NCBI GenBank assembly: GCA_016716085.1
Contig: JADJWY010000008.1
Span: 448,291 to 512,290 of the forward strand
Length of the DNA stretch: 64,000 nucleotides
Reading direction: 5' to 3'
DNA from: Hahellaceae bacterium
GTDB taxonomy: Bacteria; Pseudomonadota; Gammaproteobacteria; Pseudomonadales; Oleiphilaceae
A program made the translations under genes and the position numbers. The notes under the pieces were generated by a model. It ran no database searches. It was not told where the DNA came from and saw only the letters and a list, made by a program, of their open reading frames with translations. Below are positions 17,518-27,034 of this stretch, in pieces. The first letter of the stretch is position 1; each line of letters opens with the position of its first letter.

Positions 17518-17803
17518 GTTCCATCAGGTTCAGGCAGAAGCTGCAGCCTTTCGGCGCTTGGTTAAACTCCTGAGAGACAAGCCTGACGTCCAGAATATTG
17601 ATCTGATGAACCTGGCCGGTTTCTGTCGGAACTGTCTGTCGAAATGGTACCGGGCCGAGCTGGAGGTGTTGGGTGAGACGATCTCCGATGCCCAAGCACG
17701 TGAGGCCATATATGGAATGCCCTATGACGAGTGGAAAGCCCGCTATCAGCAAGAGGCCTCCCCTGACCAGTTAGCGGCGTTTAATGCGCGATCCGGTGGC
17801 TGA
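17510..17803 (+). CDS. DUF1244 protein
   Basis: A 97-residue soluble protein of the DUF1244 family. The diagnostic block FCRNCLSKWYRAE lies near residues 39-51 and is followed by AIYGMPYDEWKARYQ. The CxxC-like pair suggests metal or redox chemistry, but the function is unknown. ATG 17510 is preferred because GAGG lies 9 bases upstream; GTG 17504 is the alternative. It overlaps the kinase stop by 8 bases, so it is probably co-translated with it. Its end overlaps the tail of the convergent phosphoesterase pseudogene by 23 bases. Confidence 0.85.
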   Translation: MDEFHQVQAEAAAFRRLVKLLRDKPDVQNIDLMNLAGFCRNCLSKWYRAELEVLGETISDAQAREAIYGMPYDEWKARYQQEASPDQLAAFNARSGG

Positions 17804-18538
17804 TGCTGTGCGGTAAGGCTTGACCCGCACGCTGTCTCTCCGTCTCTGGAAGGATATCAAGGCTGGGCCATAGGCCACTTTCGAGACTTTCGGCGTAGTG
17901 GGTCATTCCGACCTCCCGCATTTTTTGCTGAGCACTGCGCCAGTCATAACTCAGCCGATTTAAGCTCAGATGCAGGGCGTTTGAGGTGTCCTGCTCAAGC
18001 AGGAGATACCAGACGTCGCGGGTGCCGTCATTGGCGGGAATACCTATCGTGCCAGCATTGACCCAGGTCTGCCTGCCTTGCGTCTGAATAAAAGGCAGCC
18101 CTGCATGGCCACCCACAATCAGGTCCGTGCGCAGCTGAGTAAACTGATGCTGCTTCTCCGGCCAGGGTGTGGACTCAAAGATAAACTGGTTAATGAGCGT
18201 GCCGCTGCCATGCACCAGTATTAAGCGGTGGTCGCTATAGCGAAGTGCAATTCGGCGAGGGAGCTGTCCCATCCAGCGACGGTTGGCGGGCGATATGCAC
18301 TCGTTACAATAACGATACCATTGAGGCGCGAGTGCGCTGCACCGTGTTCCTTCGTCAAAACCACAACCGCAGTCCTCCGCTCCCCGGAAGGATTTTCATT
18401 CAGATTAGTATAGGTTTTTCGTGTAGGTGTGTGCTGTGAATCATTGTTACCAGTGCTGAAATTGCCATAGGGGCCCCCGAAGATCAGCACGGGATGATCA
18501 GGTTCACACACGGTTTCCTGGCAAGGCTGCAGGATCAT
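17781..18538 (-). pseudogene. metallophosphoesterase with internal deletion and frameshift
   Basis: The start is intact: ATG 18536-18538 overlaps the symporter stop (ATGA) and reads MILQPCQETV then VLIFGGPYGNFS. The 3' two-thirds is also intact in another frame, with FRGAEDCGCGFDEGTRC, YRYCNECISPANRRWM, LPRRI, LILVHGSG and DLIVGGHAGLPF. Between them, where YfcE-like calcineurin phosphoesterases carry the GDVVAY and GNCE/GNHE metal-ligand blocks, there is only about 100 bases of unrelated sequence with stops. The active site is therefore incomplete and the frames do not join. I read this as a real decayed gene, because neighbouring genes are intact. A shorter product from ATG 18270-18272 could still be made but would lack the metal site. 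Confidence 0.75.
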
Positions 18539-19950
18539 ATTGGCGATACCTGAGCCTGTCGGACACGCAGGCGCTGTTGAAGTCCGCCCAATGCGAAAAG
18601 GACACAGCCGCTCCCCATGATTGCCAGACCTATCCACAAGAGCTTGGTATATTTGTGCGCCTCACCTAGCCAGGCGCTGTGACCTGACGATTCAGTAAAG
18701 TATAGAATTGAGCCCGCAACCGCCAGAACAAAGGTGGACAGATATGACCAAACCGGGGTATCGGTTCGGCCTCCCCAGAGTGAAAAAAGAACCACCGGCG
18801 CGAGATAGAGGGATGCGGTTCCACTGACTGCCACAGCACTGAACAGGTCGTCGTTGCCCCAGAACACCATGGCAAGTCCGGCCAGCATAAACCCCAGCAT
18901 AATAATCCTGCCATTGCGCAGGGTCGGCGCCATTCGCTGCATGTCAATGGCGATCAGCTTGGCTGAGCTGGCCAGTGTACTGTCCAGTGTCGACATGGCC
19001 GACACGAGCAAGGCCGCTTGAAAGAAAAACATTGCCGTCTCGCCCATGATTCGGGTCAGTGCGGGCTCCATGGCTTCGCCCTCTATAGCATTGTGACCGG
19101 CAAAAACGCCCAGTAACCCAAACGCCACCATGCACAGACTGCTGATCCAGGTGGCATGCAGAAAACTTCGTCGGGTTGTCTCACGATCCGCGAGGAAGCC
19201 TCGATCCATCATGACGGGGTCGTGTAAGGGGTAGCTCCAGATCTGTAAGAGCGCCACGAGCAATAAAATCGGGCCCGGCTCTGAAATCACGAAAGGTTTG
19301 GCGGTGATGGCTGCCCAGGAAGGCAGATCCGCGAAAAAGGCATAGCCGCCCAGAATGAGCAGAACCACCAGGAAGATGGCCATTTGCACGACATCGGTTC
19401 GCAGCGAGGCGCGCAGACCGCCGACCATCGAATACAGCAGTGTCACGCTCGAAAACAATAGCACTGCGGTGACATAGTCCTGACTGCCGCTGGCGCCGAA
19501 CAAGATGCCAATTACCAGCACATTGGCGAAGACTTCACTTACCAGTCGCAGACCGATAACGACGTTGTAACAGTGTGTGCCGATGCTGCCAAAGCGTGCC
19601 TTCAGAAACGCCTGTACCGAGGTGAAACCGTGACGGAAACGCAGGCTGTCGATGATGGCGCCTCCGGTCAGAAAGCTAAGGTAGTAGGCGGCATAGGCCA
19701 GTGTTCCCCAAATGCCATAGAAAAAACCCAGGATGGCAGCATTCATCAGTGAGCGGGCAAAGATCCAGGTCGTCACCTGCGACAGTGTCAGGGTCCATAG
19801 GCCGGGCGCTTCACCAGACTCTGACTTACCTTCATAAAAGGAATGGCCGCTGCGGGCCGGGGCCGACAGCGTCACCGAAAGGATGGCTAAGCAGGCGGCG
19901 GCGACCGCGAGTGCGTGCTGGGATAAAAACGTCTGCAGCAAATCAATCAT
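18535..19950 (-). CDS. sodium:solute symporter family transporter
   Basis: A 471-residue protein with about 13 membrane helices in the SSS/LeuT-like fold. Family features include the N-terminal helix region with SQVTTWIFARSLMNAA, FKARFG-type sequence (AFLKARFGSIG), LYSMVGGLRASLRTDVVQM near 175-193, and SAMSTLDSTLASSAKLIAIDM near 315-335, which holds the Na+-site Ser/Asp residues of the family. The substrate cannot be read from the sequence. The closest general types carry proline, pantothenate, solutes or sugars. Its stop overlaps the start of the decayed phosphoesterase, and a seven-helix membrane protein gene lies upstream on the same strand. Confidence 0.85.
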   Translation of the reverse strand: MIDLLQTFLSQHALAVAAACLAILSVTLSAPARSGHSFYEGKSESGEAPGLWTLTLSQVTTWIFARSLMNAAILGFFYGIWGTLAYAAYYLSFLTGGAIIDSLRFRHGFTSVQAFLKARFGSIGTHCYNVVIGLRLVSEVFANVLVIGILFGASGSQDYVTAVLLFSSVTLLYSMVGGLRASLRTDVVQMAIFLVVLLILGGYAFFADLPSWAAITAKPFVISEPGPILLLVALLQIWSYPLHDPVMMDRGFLADRETTRRSFLHATWISSLCMVAFGLLGVFAGHNAIEGEAMEPALTRIMGETAMFFFQAALLVSAMSTLDSTLASSAKLIAIDMQRMAPTLRNGRIIMLGFMLAGLAMVFWGNDDLFSAVAVSGTASLYLAPVVLFSLWGGRTDTPVWSYLSTFVLAVAGSILYFTESSGHSAWLGEAHKYTKLLWIGLAIMGSGCVLFALGGLQQRLRVRQAQVSPI

Positions 19951-19981
19951 GGCACCTACCCTTAGGGTTTGTTTTTGGAGG

Positions 19982-20650
19982 TTATCTGGATCTTATCCAG
20001 TAAAAGTGATACATGATAATACACTGAAAAATAAGGCTGCCAAGGTGAAAAACGAGCACCGGCCAGCCTTCATTCAGTCCCATGCTGATGGCGAAACTCA
20101 GCGAGGCCACATCCTTAACGGCGAACAGTGCATGCATCGGAAAGGAGAGCGCGCCCGTCGTGCGGGTTTTGCGGATCAGCCAGACCTGATGGCTGGCGCC
20201 TTGAATAAAAACCGTCAGAGCCGACAGCAAAATCAGATGGGACAACCAAAGGTCATGGACGTCGACCCGTAAGGGCGTGAAGGGGAGCGCCAGGGCGGCG
20301 ACATTGAGGAGCGTAATCAGGATGAAGCAGCGTTTCGCTGCAGTCGATCGTCGGTCCTGGCGAATTTCAAATAAAATCCAGGTGAGCAGGGCGACAGCGA
20401 TAACACGCGGCCATACCAGATAATGATTGAACTGGCCCAGGCTCATCCCATAAAGCAGCATGGCATAGAAGCCGTAATAGGAGGCGAAAAATCGATTGAG
20501 GCTCATGGACGCAGTGACCTCGCCCTGCGCGAGTACACCCTGGCGATAACGGCGCTTACGTTGCAAGACCTGACGAAGTTGCAGTGCGATTCCCGACATG
20601 GAAAGCGTGACGAAGCTTGCACTGATGAGGCCTGCAAGATGATAATCCAC
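19982..20650 (-). CDS. seven-helix membrane protein of unknown function (two three-helix repeats)
   Basis: A 222-residue protein with about seven hydrophobic helices arranged as a three-helix unit, a middle helix and a second three-helix unit. The second unit contains HQVWLIRKTRTTGALSFPMHALFAVKD, which recalls the PQ-loop/SWEET arrangement although the PQ pair is replaced. I do not recognise a named family with certainty. GTG 20648-20650 is preceded by GGAGG at 6 bases, supporting the start. It lies 31 bases upstream of the symporter gene on the same strand, so a shared transport role is possible but not shown. The srkA gene diverges from it. Confidence 0.6.
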   Translation of the reverse strand: MDYHLAGLISASFVTLSMSGIALQLRQVLQRKRRYRQGVLAQGEVTASMSLNRFFASYYGFYAMLLYGMSLGQFNHYLVWPRVIAVALLTWILFEIRQDRRSTAAKRCFILITLLNVAALALPFTPLRVDVHDLWLSHLILLSALTVFIQGASHQVWLIRKTRTTGALSFPMHALFAVKDVASLSFAISMGLNEGWPVLVFHLGSLIFQCIIMYHFYWIRSR

Positions 20651-20681
20651 GGTAATCCTCCGTAATAACTGCTAGTGCCTC

Positions 20682-21689
20682 ATGCCTTCCGAACACGCTG
20701 CCCAAGACACTCTACACCCGTTTTCACGCTTGTCACCTGATTTTATTCTGGAAGCCGTGGAGTCGACCGGTTTGTGGTGTGACGGGCGCACCCTGGCGCT
20801 TAACAGCTATGAAAATCGGGTGTTTCAGGTGGGAGTCGAGGGTGCTCAGCCGCTGATCGTCAAATTTTATCGGCCCGGACGCTGGTCCCGTGCGCAAATC
20901 GAGGAAGAGCACCAGTTTTCGCTCGAACTACAGGCATCGGAGTTGCCTGTGGTAGCGCCACTGACGCATGCACCGGGTCAATGTCTACATCACTGGAAGG
21001 GCTTCGATTTTGCATTATTTCCCCGGCGCGGGGGGCATGCGCCGGAGCTGGACAACCCCGAAGTGCTTTTTATGCTGGGGCGTTTGCTCGGGCGGCTGCA
21101 TGCCATTGGTTCCAGCAAGCCTTTTCAGGTTCGGCCAGCCATCAGTGTGCAATCACATGCCCGGGACAGCGCGGAGTTAATCAGTACCCGCTTTATCCCA
21201 ACCGGCCTGAAAGCCGCCTATGACACCCTTGCCAGGGATCTGATCCAAAAGCTGGATAAGCTGCTCGGACCGTCATTTGATGCGGCCTTCATTCGGGTCC
21301 ATGGCGACCTGCACCGGGGTAACATGCTGTGGCGGGATGACTATTTTCATTTCGTCGATCTGGATGACTGCTGTCAGGCCCCTGCCATTCAGGATATCTG
21401 GATGCTGCTCTCCGGCGATCGGGCTCAGCAGCAGGGTCAATTGATAGAGGTTATCGAAGGCTATCAGGAGTTTATGGATTTTGACCCCTGGCAGCTACGC
21501 TGGATTGAACCCTTGCGCACCCTGCGAATGATGCACTATGCGGCCTGGCTGGCACGCCGCGCCGACGATCCGGCCTTCCAGAAGGCGTTTCCCTGGTTTA
21601 ATACCGAGCGTTACTGGGGCGAGCATTTGCTGGAACTGCGTGAACAACTGGCGTTACTGGACGAGCCGCCGTTGAAGCTGGCATTCTAA
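20682..21689 (+). CDS. srkA: SrkA/YihE stress-response Ser/Thr kinase
   Basis: A 335-residue protein of the YihE/SrkA aminoglycoside-phosphotransferase-like fold. Conserved features: LALNSYENRVFQVG near residues 42-55, IVKFYRPGRWSRAQIEEEH near 64-82, the catalytic loop RVHGDLHRGNMLWRDD near 205-220 and the metal-binding DLDDCCQAPAIQDIWMLL that follows. SrkA antagonises stress-induced death in enteric bacteria. In Escherichia coli it precedes dsbA; here it is followed 6 bases later by tamA, so the neighbourhood differs. The start ATG follows 31 bases of divergent spacer. Confidence 0.93.
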   Translation: MPSEHAAQDTLHPFSRLSPDFILEAVESTGLWCDGRTLALNSYENRVFQVGVEGAQPLIVKFYRPGRWSRAQIEEEHQFSLELQASELPVVAPLTHAPGQCLHHWKGFDFALFPRRGGHAPELDNPEVLFMLGRLLGRLHAIGSSKPFQVRPAISVQSHARDSAELISTRFIPTGLKAAYDTLARDLIQKLDKLLGPSFDAAFIRVHGDLHRGNMLWRDDYFHFVDLDDCCQAPAIQDIWMLLSGDRAQQQGQLIEVIEGYQEFMDFDPWQLRWIEPLRTLRMMHYAAWLARRADDPAFQKAFPWFNTERYWGEHLLELREQLALLDEPPLKLAF

Positions 21690-21695
21690 GCTGTG

Positions 21696-23465
21696 ATGCG
21701 ATTATTTTTCCAACGCGGTTTCGTTTCCCTGTTACTGGTACTGGCGGTTGTTGCCCCTCGTCTCGAGGCCATCGAGCTGCCTTTCCTCACCTACGGGCCG
21801 GCGTTCGACCTGGAGTTGGATCCGCCGGCCCCCGCCGTGTCGGAAAAACTGCGTGACGCGCTGATGGATCAGCGTAAACAGAATACCGAAATGGAAATTT
21901 ACGACACCACCGCCAAGTTCGCCCGCGCTGAAAAAGCGACACTGGAAAAATTACTGCGAGCCAAGGGGTATTATCAGGCGGATGTCAGCTTCAGAATTGA
22001 AGAGGACAAAGTGCGCTATCGGGCCATCAGCGGTCCGATTTACCGACTGCGAAAAATGAGTTTTCGCATCCCCAAAGGTGTCCATTGGCCGCCAGGGGGG
22101 GATATGGGGATCAATGCGGGCGAACCGCTGGAGGCCCGCAAAGTGCTTGAAGCCGTGGAGCGGTTTAAAAGCCGGATCGCCAGTCTGAACTGCCTCCTGG
22201 ATATCGATGCGGGCTACACGGCTTCAATCGACCACGATACCCACATGGCCGAGCTGGAGTTTTATCTCAATCCCTCCGAGCAGGTAAACTTCAATCAGTA
22301 TCGCATTTCGGGCAACACAACGGTTGAAACGGCATTTCTTGAGCGCAAAATCACCCTGCAGTCCGGCCAGTGCTTTAACCGGAAAAAACTGGAAAAGGCC
22401 AGACTTGCACTGCTTCAGACCAACCTGATTGCGTCTGTGGATCAAAAGATCTCGCCACCGCTTGACGGTAAGGTGGATGTCGAGTTTGCCGTGACAGAAC
22501 GAAACCACCGAACTGTCAAAACCGGTATTGGTTACAGTACCGATGAAGGCCCTGTGCTCTCTTTCGGTTGGGAGCATCGCAATCTGTTACACGGGGGTGA
22601 AAAATTCACCATCGACACGCGCTTGAGTGAAAAATTTCAGAATGTCGACGGCCGGATAACCTTGCCGGAGTTTGGCCATCGTGATCAGACCCTTGAGTTT
22701 TACGGCGAGCTTAATCGTGAAATTCGGGATGCTTATGAGGCTGAAAGTGTTACCGGCGGAACGGTTCTCACGCGCTTCCTGACGCCAGCGTTCTCGGTCG
22801 CGGGGGGCGCGCAGCTCAAACTCAGCTCCGTCCTGGACGGCGACGACAGGGATGAATACACCTTACTTTCGTTTCCTTTCAGCGCAACCTGGAACACCAC
22901 TGATGACTTGCTGGACCCCCGCAAGGGTTGGATACTCACCGGCCAGGTCATTCCCTACACTGACCTCCTGAACGTCGGCACCCGCTTTATGAAGACCATC
23001 GGCTCAGGCAGCATCTATCTGACGGCGGACAGGCTACCAGGAACACCGACCTTTGCCTTCCGGGGGGCGGCAGGTTCACTCAGTGGCGCGGGCCTTTTGC
23101 AGGTGCCTGCAGATGAGCGCTATTATGTGGGCGGGGGCGGTTCCGTGCGCGGCTACAGCTATCAGACCTTGAGTGCCTACACGGAGGGTGAGCCAGATGG
23201 TGGCCGCTCCTTCATTGAGATGTCGTTTGAAACCCGTATTCATCATCCTGGCAATTTCGGGACCGTACTGTTTACCGATGGCGGTTATGCTTACCCGCAA
23301 AGTTACCCGCCGAGCCAGGGAGAGTTGCTGTGGGGCGCAGGCATTGGCTTCCGTTATTTTACCGCGGTCGCACCCTTGCGCTTTGATATCGCCTGGCCCC
23401 TGCAAAAACGCGAAGACATCGATGATGACTTCCAGCTCTATATCAGCCTGGGGCAGGCTTTCTGA
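21696..23465 (+). CDS. tamA: TamA: Omp85-family translocation and assembly module subunit
   Basis: A 589-residue outer-membrane protein. It has a signal peptide (FVSLLLVLAVVAPRLEA), three POTRA domains over about residues 30-260, and a 16-strand Omp85 barrel from about 265. The family barrel motif VGGGGSVRGYSYQTL lies near 470 and the C-terminus ends YISLGQAF. With TamB it supports assembly of certain outer-membrane proteins and lipid transport across the envelope. In-frame GTG 21693 precedes ATG 21696. Its stop overlaps the tamB start (TGATG). Confidence 0.92.
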   Translation: MRLFFQRGFVSLLLVLAVVAPRLEAIELPFLTYGPAFDLELDPPAPAVSEKLRDALMDQRKQNTEMEIYDTTAKFARAEKATLEKLLRAKGYYQADVSFRIEEDKVRYRAISGPIYRLRKMSFRIPKGVHWPPGGDMGINAGEPLEARKVLEAVERFKSRIASLNCLLDIDAGYTASIDHDTHMAELEFYLNPSEQVNFNQYRISGNTTVETAFLERKITLQSGQCFNRKKLEKARLALLQTNLIASVDQKISPPLDGKVDVEFAVTERNHRTVKTGIGYSTDEGPVLSFGWEHRNLLHGGEKFTIDTRLSEKFQNVDGRITLPEFGHRDQTLEFYGELNREIRDAYEAESVTGGTVLTRFLTPAFSVAGGAQLKLSSVLDGDDRDEYTLLSFPFSATWNTTDDLLDPRKGWILTGQVIPYTDLLNVGTRFMKTIGSGSIYLTADRLPGTPTFAFRGAAGSLSGAGLLQVPADERYYVGGGGSVRGYSYQTLSAYTEGEPDGGRSFIEMSFETRIHHPGNFGTVLFTDGGYAYPQSYPPSQGELLWGAGIGFRYFTAVAPLRFDIAWPLQKREDIDDDFQLYISLGQAF

Positions 23466-26400
23466 TGCGCTGGTATCTGGGACTTCCCGCGATTATTCGA
23501 TGGCCACTATGGTTCTTGCTCCGTTTCTTTGTGTTTACCGTGGAAGCCATTTTTGGGCTCCTGCTCTTCGTTTTACTGGTGGTTTTCTTTGTACTGGGTT
23601 CGCAGTGGGGGCGGGAGACCCTGCTCACCGAAGGTCTCCGGCGTGGTCTGGCCCTGACACCCTTTGAGCTTGAGATGAGTCGGGTCGAGTCTCTTCATCC
23701 TTCTCTGTTCGAACTGGCACACTTTCGCCTGAGTTATCAGACCAATCCGTTGATTGAACTTCACAACCTGAGTCTGTCGATACCGTGGGACGCTCTGCGT
23801 GAACAACATGTCAAAGTGGAACACGTGCAGATTGAACGGCTGGATATCGATGCAGATCCTGCCCATTGGCCTGGTGCTGGCGAACCCTCCGAGCCTGAAC
23901 CTGATGCGCCCACGGGTGAGCGCACAACATTGCCAGACTTTCTCGCCGATTGGAAAGCGGGCATTGGAAACATTCAGCTAACCCATTTTCAGGTCAGACA
24001 TCCCATCCTGCCAGCACCGCTGGAGGGCCGGTTCAAGCTCGATAATTTTGTCGTAAGCGCCCTCACGGCGCCGGTTCCCCAGATTGAACTCGAACAGTTT
24101 CGATTGGGGCTGGATGAGGGCCGTCATTGGATTCGCGGACAGCTCCATCAGGAGCAGATAACGGCAGAGGTGCATCTGGAACGGTTCCCGCTGGATGTGT
24201 TGGATGCATTCCTCGATGACTTCAATACCGGATGGCTCACCGCGTCCGTCAAAGTGCGAGGGCCAGTCATGTCACCCCGTGCCTCGGGCCGTGCCGAAAC
24301 GTCCACGCAGCTCCTGGGTATGCCATTGCAGGCGTCCACCGATATCGCCTATAGGGACCTGGCCATTCGATTCAAGCAATTGAAGGGGCGTTGGGACTCG
24401 CTGCAGGCGACCGCCTCCGGCAAGGTAGACTTAGACAAGGGTGCACTGGATATCCAGGTGCAGGATGCCCAGACCCCGTTGAGCTTTGCCAACAACTTTG
24501 GTGCCTCACTGCCGCCAGATTTAACCGCAGAGGTCACTGCGCAAAATGTCTCCGTGACGGGCCCCTATGCCGAAGTGCGCTACCGGGGTCAGGCTCAGGC
24601 AAACGGCCGCTTTCGGGCCCTGCCATTTACCCTCTCTACAGCGGTTGACGGTGGCGTCAATTCGATTCGGTTGACAGACGTCGCATTGCAGACGGCGGAA
24701 GGGCGGGTGACGGCCTCCGGTGCGATTGATTTTGCCGGGCGTTTTTCAGCTGAAGCTGAGCTGAATGAGGTGTCGGTCGATCTGCTGGAGAGACTGGAGG
24801 TGCCTTTGCCGGCGGATTTAAAGGCCGATCTGCAGGCTCGCCTATCCGGGCAGCTGAAAGCCAGCGGGCGTTTTACACAGCCTCAATTTCAGACGCAATT
24901 TCACATTGCTGGACGCTACCGTGAGCAATCACTGGACATCGATGCAAAAGCGGAAGGCAACCTGCGTCAGATCAAGGTGCCGGCGCTTGCAATCAAGCTG
25001 GATGGGTCCCAGGAGCCGCCCTTGCTGGTTACCGCAGGGGTGATTGATCTGGCCGCCCAACGTCTGGATCTTCAGGCGGAGCTTAAACGGATACCCCTTG
25101 AACTGGTCGCATTGGCAGATCTGCAGCTGCCTAAGGGCCTTGATGGGATACTCAATGGAAAACTCGCCGTCCAGGGCCCGTGGGTGCGCCCAACACTGGA
25201 CACCCAGCTGGATCTTCAGGGTAAGGCGAAGACGCTACCCTATGCCGTGACGGTGGACGCAGCGCTGCATGAGCGCCTGCTGGATGTCCGAAAGATTCAG
25301 GTGACACTCGACGACCGACGCATACTGGGCATCGAGGGGCAGCTGAGCGAACAGCAACAAACGCTGGCGGTCATGTTGTCTGCTTTGGATCTCAAGCAGC
25401 TGAAAGTGTTTGGCGTCAAAGATGCTAAGGGGCGTTTGAGTGCCAACGTCCGCTATCAGGGGCACGAGGGCGAGGTCGGGTTGGCGGGACGCGTTAACTA
25501 CGCCGTGGATGTTGATTGGGACGATGCTGACGGGAATACGATGACCGTCCCTATCGAACTGAATTCGAGGATTTCAACCGAAAATCAGGTGACAGCGATT
25601 GCTACGCAGGTTCTTCAGCAGGGAGATGAAACCAGTGCCATTAACGTTCAGGTACCTGTTAAGCCCTACCGGGAGTGGATACTGGCTGCTCTCGACGGAG
25701 GGGCGGAAACGCCGTTTCCCGCTCAGTTTACAGTGGACGGGACACTGGATTTAAAATCCATCGAAGCGTTTATGCCCAACGATCTGGAAACCTTTGCTGG
25801 GATGCTCAAGGCTGATCTGCGTTCAGAAGGGGCGCTTCCAGATCCCAAAATTTACGGGTCGGTTCGTCTGGCGCAAGGGCGCTACCGCAATGAATTGTCG
25901 GGAACCGACTTGCATGAAATCGACCTGGAGGCACGGCTGGAAGGGGATTGGCTCAGCGTTCAAAAGGGAAATATCCGTACACCCGAAGGGGGAGAGATCG
26001 ATCTGAGTGGACAGCTTGCGTGGGGTGGGGATCAGGCCGTCAATCTGACGGCACTGGCGCGCGAAGCCGTCGTCCTCGAACGCCCGGATGTAGAAGCTGC
26101 GATTTCGGGGAAAGTGGCGCTGACGGGGGATAAGAACGGCTATTTGCTCGGCGGGGAGCTTAACCTTAAGCCGCTAACGATAAATGTTAACTCTGCGTAT
26201 TCTGGCGTCCCGGAGATCAAGGTGAAGGTGATTGAAAAGACTAAGGCTGGGCAGACCTTAGGGGGGCAGGCGGCCGGCAAAGGGGGGAGCATTCCTTTGC
26301 GACTGGACATCGCGGTTGTGGCGGATCAGCAGGCCTATCTGAGAGGACGAGGGCTGGCTACTGAACTTAAAGGCGTTGTAAAGGTCGTTGGGCCGATAAA

Positions 26401-27013
26401 AAAGCCTCGTTTCACTGGCAACTTTGAAACAATTCGCGGCTCCATAGAGTTATTTGGTAAACGCTTTACCCTGGTGCGGGGAACGGCTGAATTTGACGGA
26501 ACCAATGTGATTCTGGATATCGAAGCAGAGCACGAAGGCAAAGAAGAAACCTTTAAGGTGCGGGTCACGGGAACTCTGGATGATTTCAATCTGGAACTGA
26601 CCTCTGATCCGGTGCTACCGCAGGATGAAGTCCTGTCGCGCTTGTTATTCGGAAAGTCGGTTAAGAATATTACCCCCATGCAGGCCGTCCGTCTGATTAC
26701 AGCCATTCAGACCCTTCAGGGCGGGAATAGTCTGTTGCCTGATCCCATCTCTTATGCAAGAGATCTGGTCGGCGTCGATGACCTCAACGTGGAGTCTACT
26801 GAGACTAAAGACGGGGAGAAGGGCGTCACCGTGGGGGTCGGAAAATACCTGAGTGAAGGCGTGTATTTTGAGCTTAAACGCACGCCGGACCCGAACAGGC
26901 CCTGGCAGGGGACCCTGGACATCGAGTTGACGCCCAGTCTGCATCTGCAAACGACCACCTCAGGGGCAGCAGGCGAGGAGGGTGTAGAGTTGATCTGGAA
27001 GCGGGACTACTAG
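23465..27013 (+). CDS. tamB: TamB: inner-membrane-anchored AsmA-like translocation subunit
   Basis: An 1182-residue protein. One N-terminal membrane helix (about residues 15-42) is followed by a very long beta-helical AsmA-like body and the C-terminal TamB (DUF490) domain. Domain marks include FETIRGSIELFGKRFTLVRG, GTAEFDG, then DPVLPQDEVLSRLLFGKS and VGKYLSEGVYFEL. TamB spans the periplasm as a hydrophobic groove and partners TamA. The gene is translationally coupled to tamA and ends 21 bases before the convergent uup stop. No terminator hairpin is visible in that gap. Confidence 0.92.
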   Translation: MRWYLGLPAIIRWPLWFLLRFFVFTVEAIFGLLLFVLLVVFFVLGSQWGRETLLTEGLRRGLALTPFELEMSRVESLHPSLFELAHFRLSYQTNPLIELHNLSLSIPWDALREQHVKVEHVQIERLDIDADPAHWPGAGEPSEPEPDAPTGERTTLPDFLADWKAGIGNIQLTHFQVRHPILPAPLEGRFKLDNFVVSALTAPVPQIELEQFRLGLDEGRHWIRGQLHQEQITAEVHLERFPLDVLDAFLDDFNTGWLTASVKVRGPVMSPRASGRAETSTQLLGMPLQASTDIAYRDLAIRFKQLKGRWDSLQATASGKVDLDKGALDIQVQDAQTPLSFANNFGASLPPDLTAEVTAQNVSVTGPYAEVRYRGQAQANGRFRALPFTLSTAVDGGVNSIRLTDVALQTAEGRVTASGAIDFAGRFSAEAELNEVSVDLLERLEVPLPADLKADLQARLSGQLKASGRFTQPQFQTQFHIAGRYREQSLDIDAKAEGNLRQIKVPALAIKLDGSQEPPLLVTAGVIDLAAQRLDLQAELKRIPLELVALADLQLPKGLDGILNGKLAVQGPWVRPTLDTQLDLQGKAKTLPYAVTVDAALHERLLDVRKIQVTLDDRRILGIEGQLSEQQQTLAVMLSALDLKQLKVFGVKDAKGRLSANVRYQGHEGEVGLAGRVNYAVDVDWDDADGNTMTVPIELNSRISTENQVTAIATQVLQQGDETSAINVQVPVKPYREWILAALDGGAETPFPAQFTVDGTLDLKSIEAFMPNDLETFAGMLKADLRSEGALPDPKIYGSVRLAQGRYRNELSGTDLHEIDLEARLEGDWLSVQKGNIRTPEGGEIDLSGQLAWGGDQAVNLTALAREAVVLERPDVEAAISGKVALTGDKNGYLLGGELNLKPLTINVNSAYSGVPEIKVKVIEKTKAGQTLGGQAAGKGGSIPLRLDIAVVADQQAYLRGRGLATELKGVVKVVGPIKKPRFTGNFETIRGSIELFGKRFTLVRGTAEFDGTNVILDIEAEHEGKEETFKVRVTGTLDDFNLELTSDPVLPQDEVLSRLLFGKSVKNITPMQAVRLITAIQTLQGGNSLLPDPISYARDLVGVDDLNVESTETKDGEKGVTVGVGKYLSEGVYFELKRTPDPNRPWQGTLDIELTPSLHLQTTTSGAAGEEGVELIWKRDY

Positions 27014-27034
27014 GCCAGGTTCGGACCCTGGGCG

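Noticed and set aside
19958..19968. Inverted repeat ACCCT-T-AGGGT before the symporter gene as an operator
   Set aside because: Only 11 bases, close to the Shine-Dalgarno region and without a second copy; likely chance.
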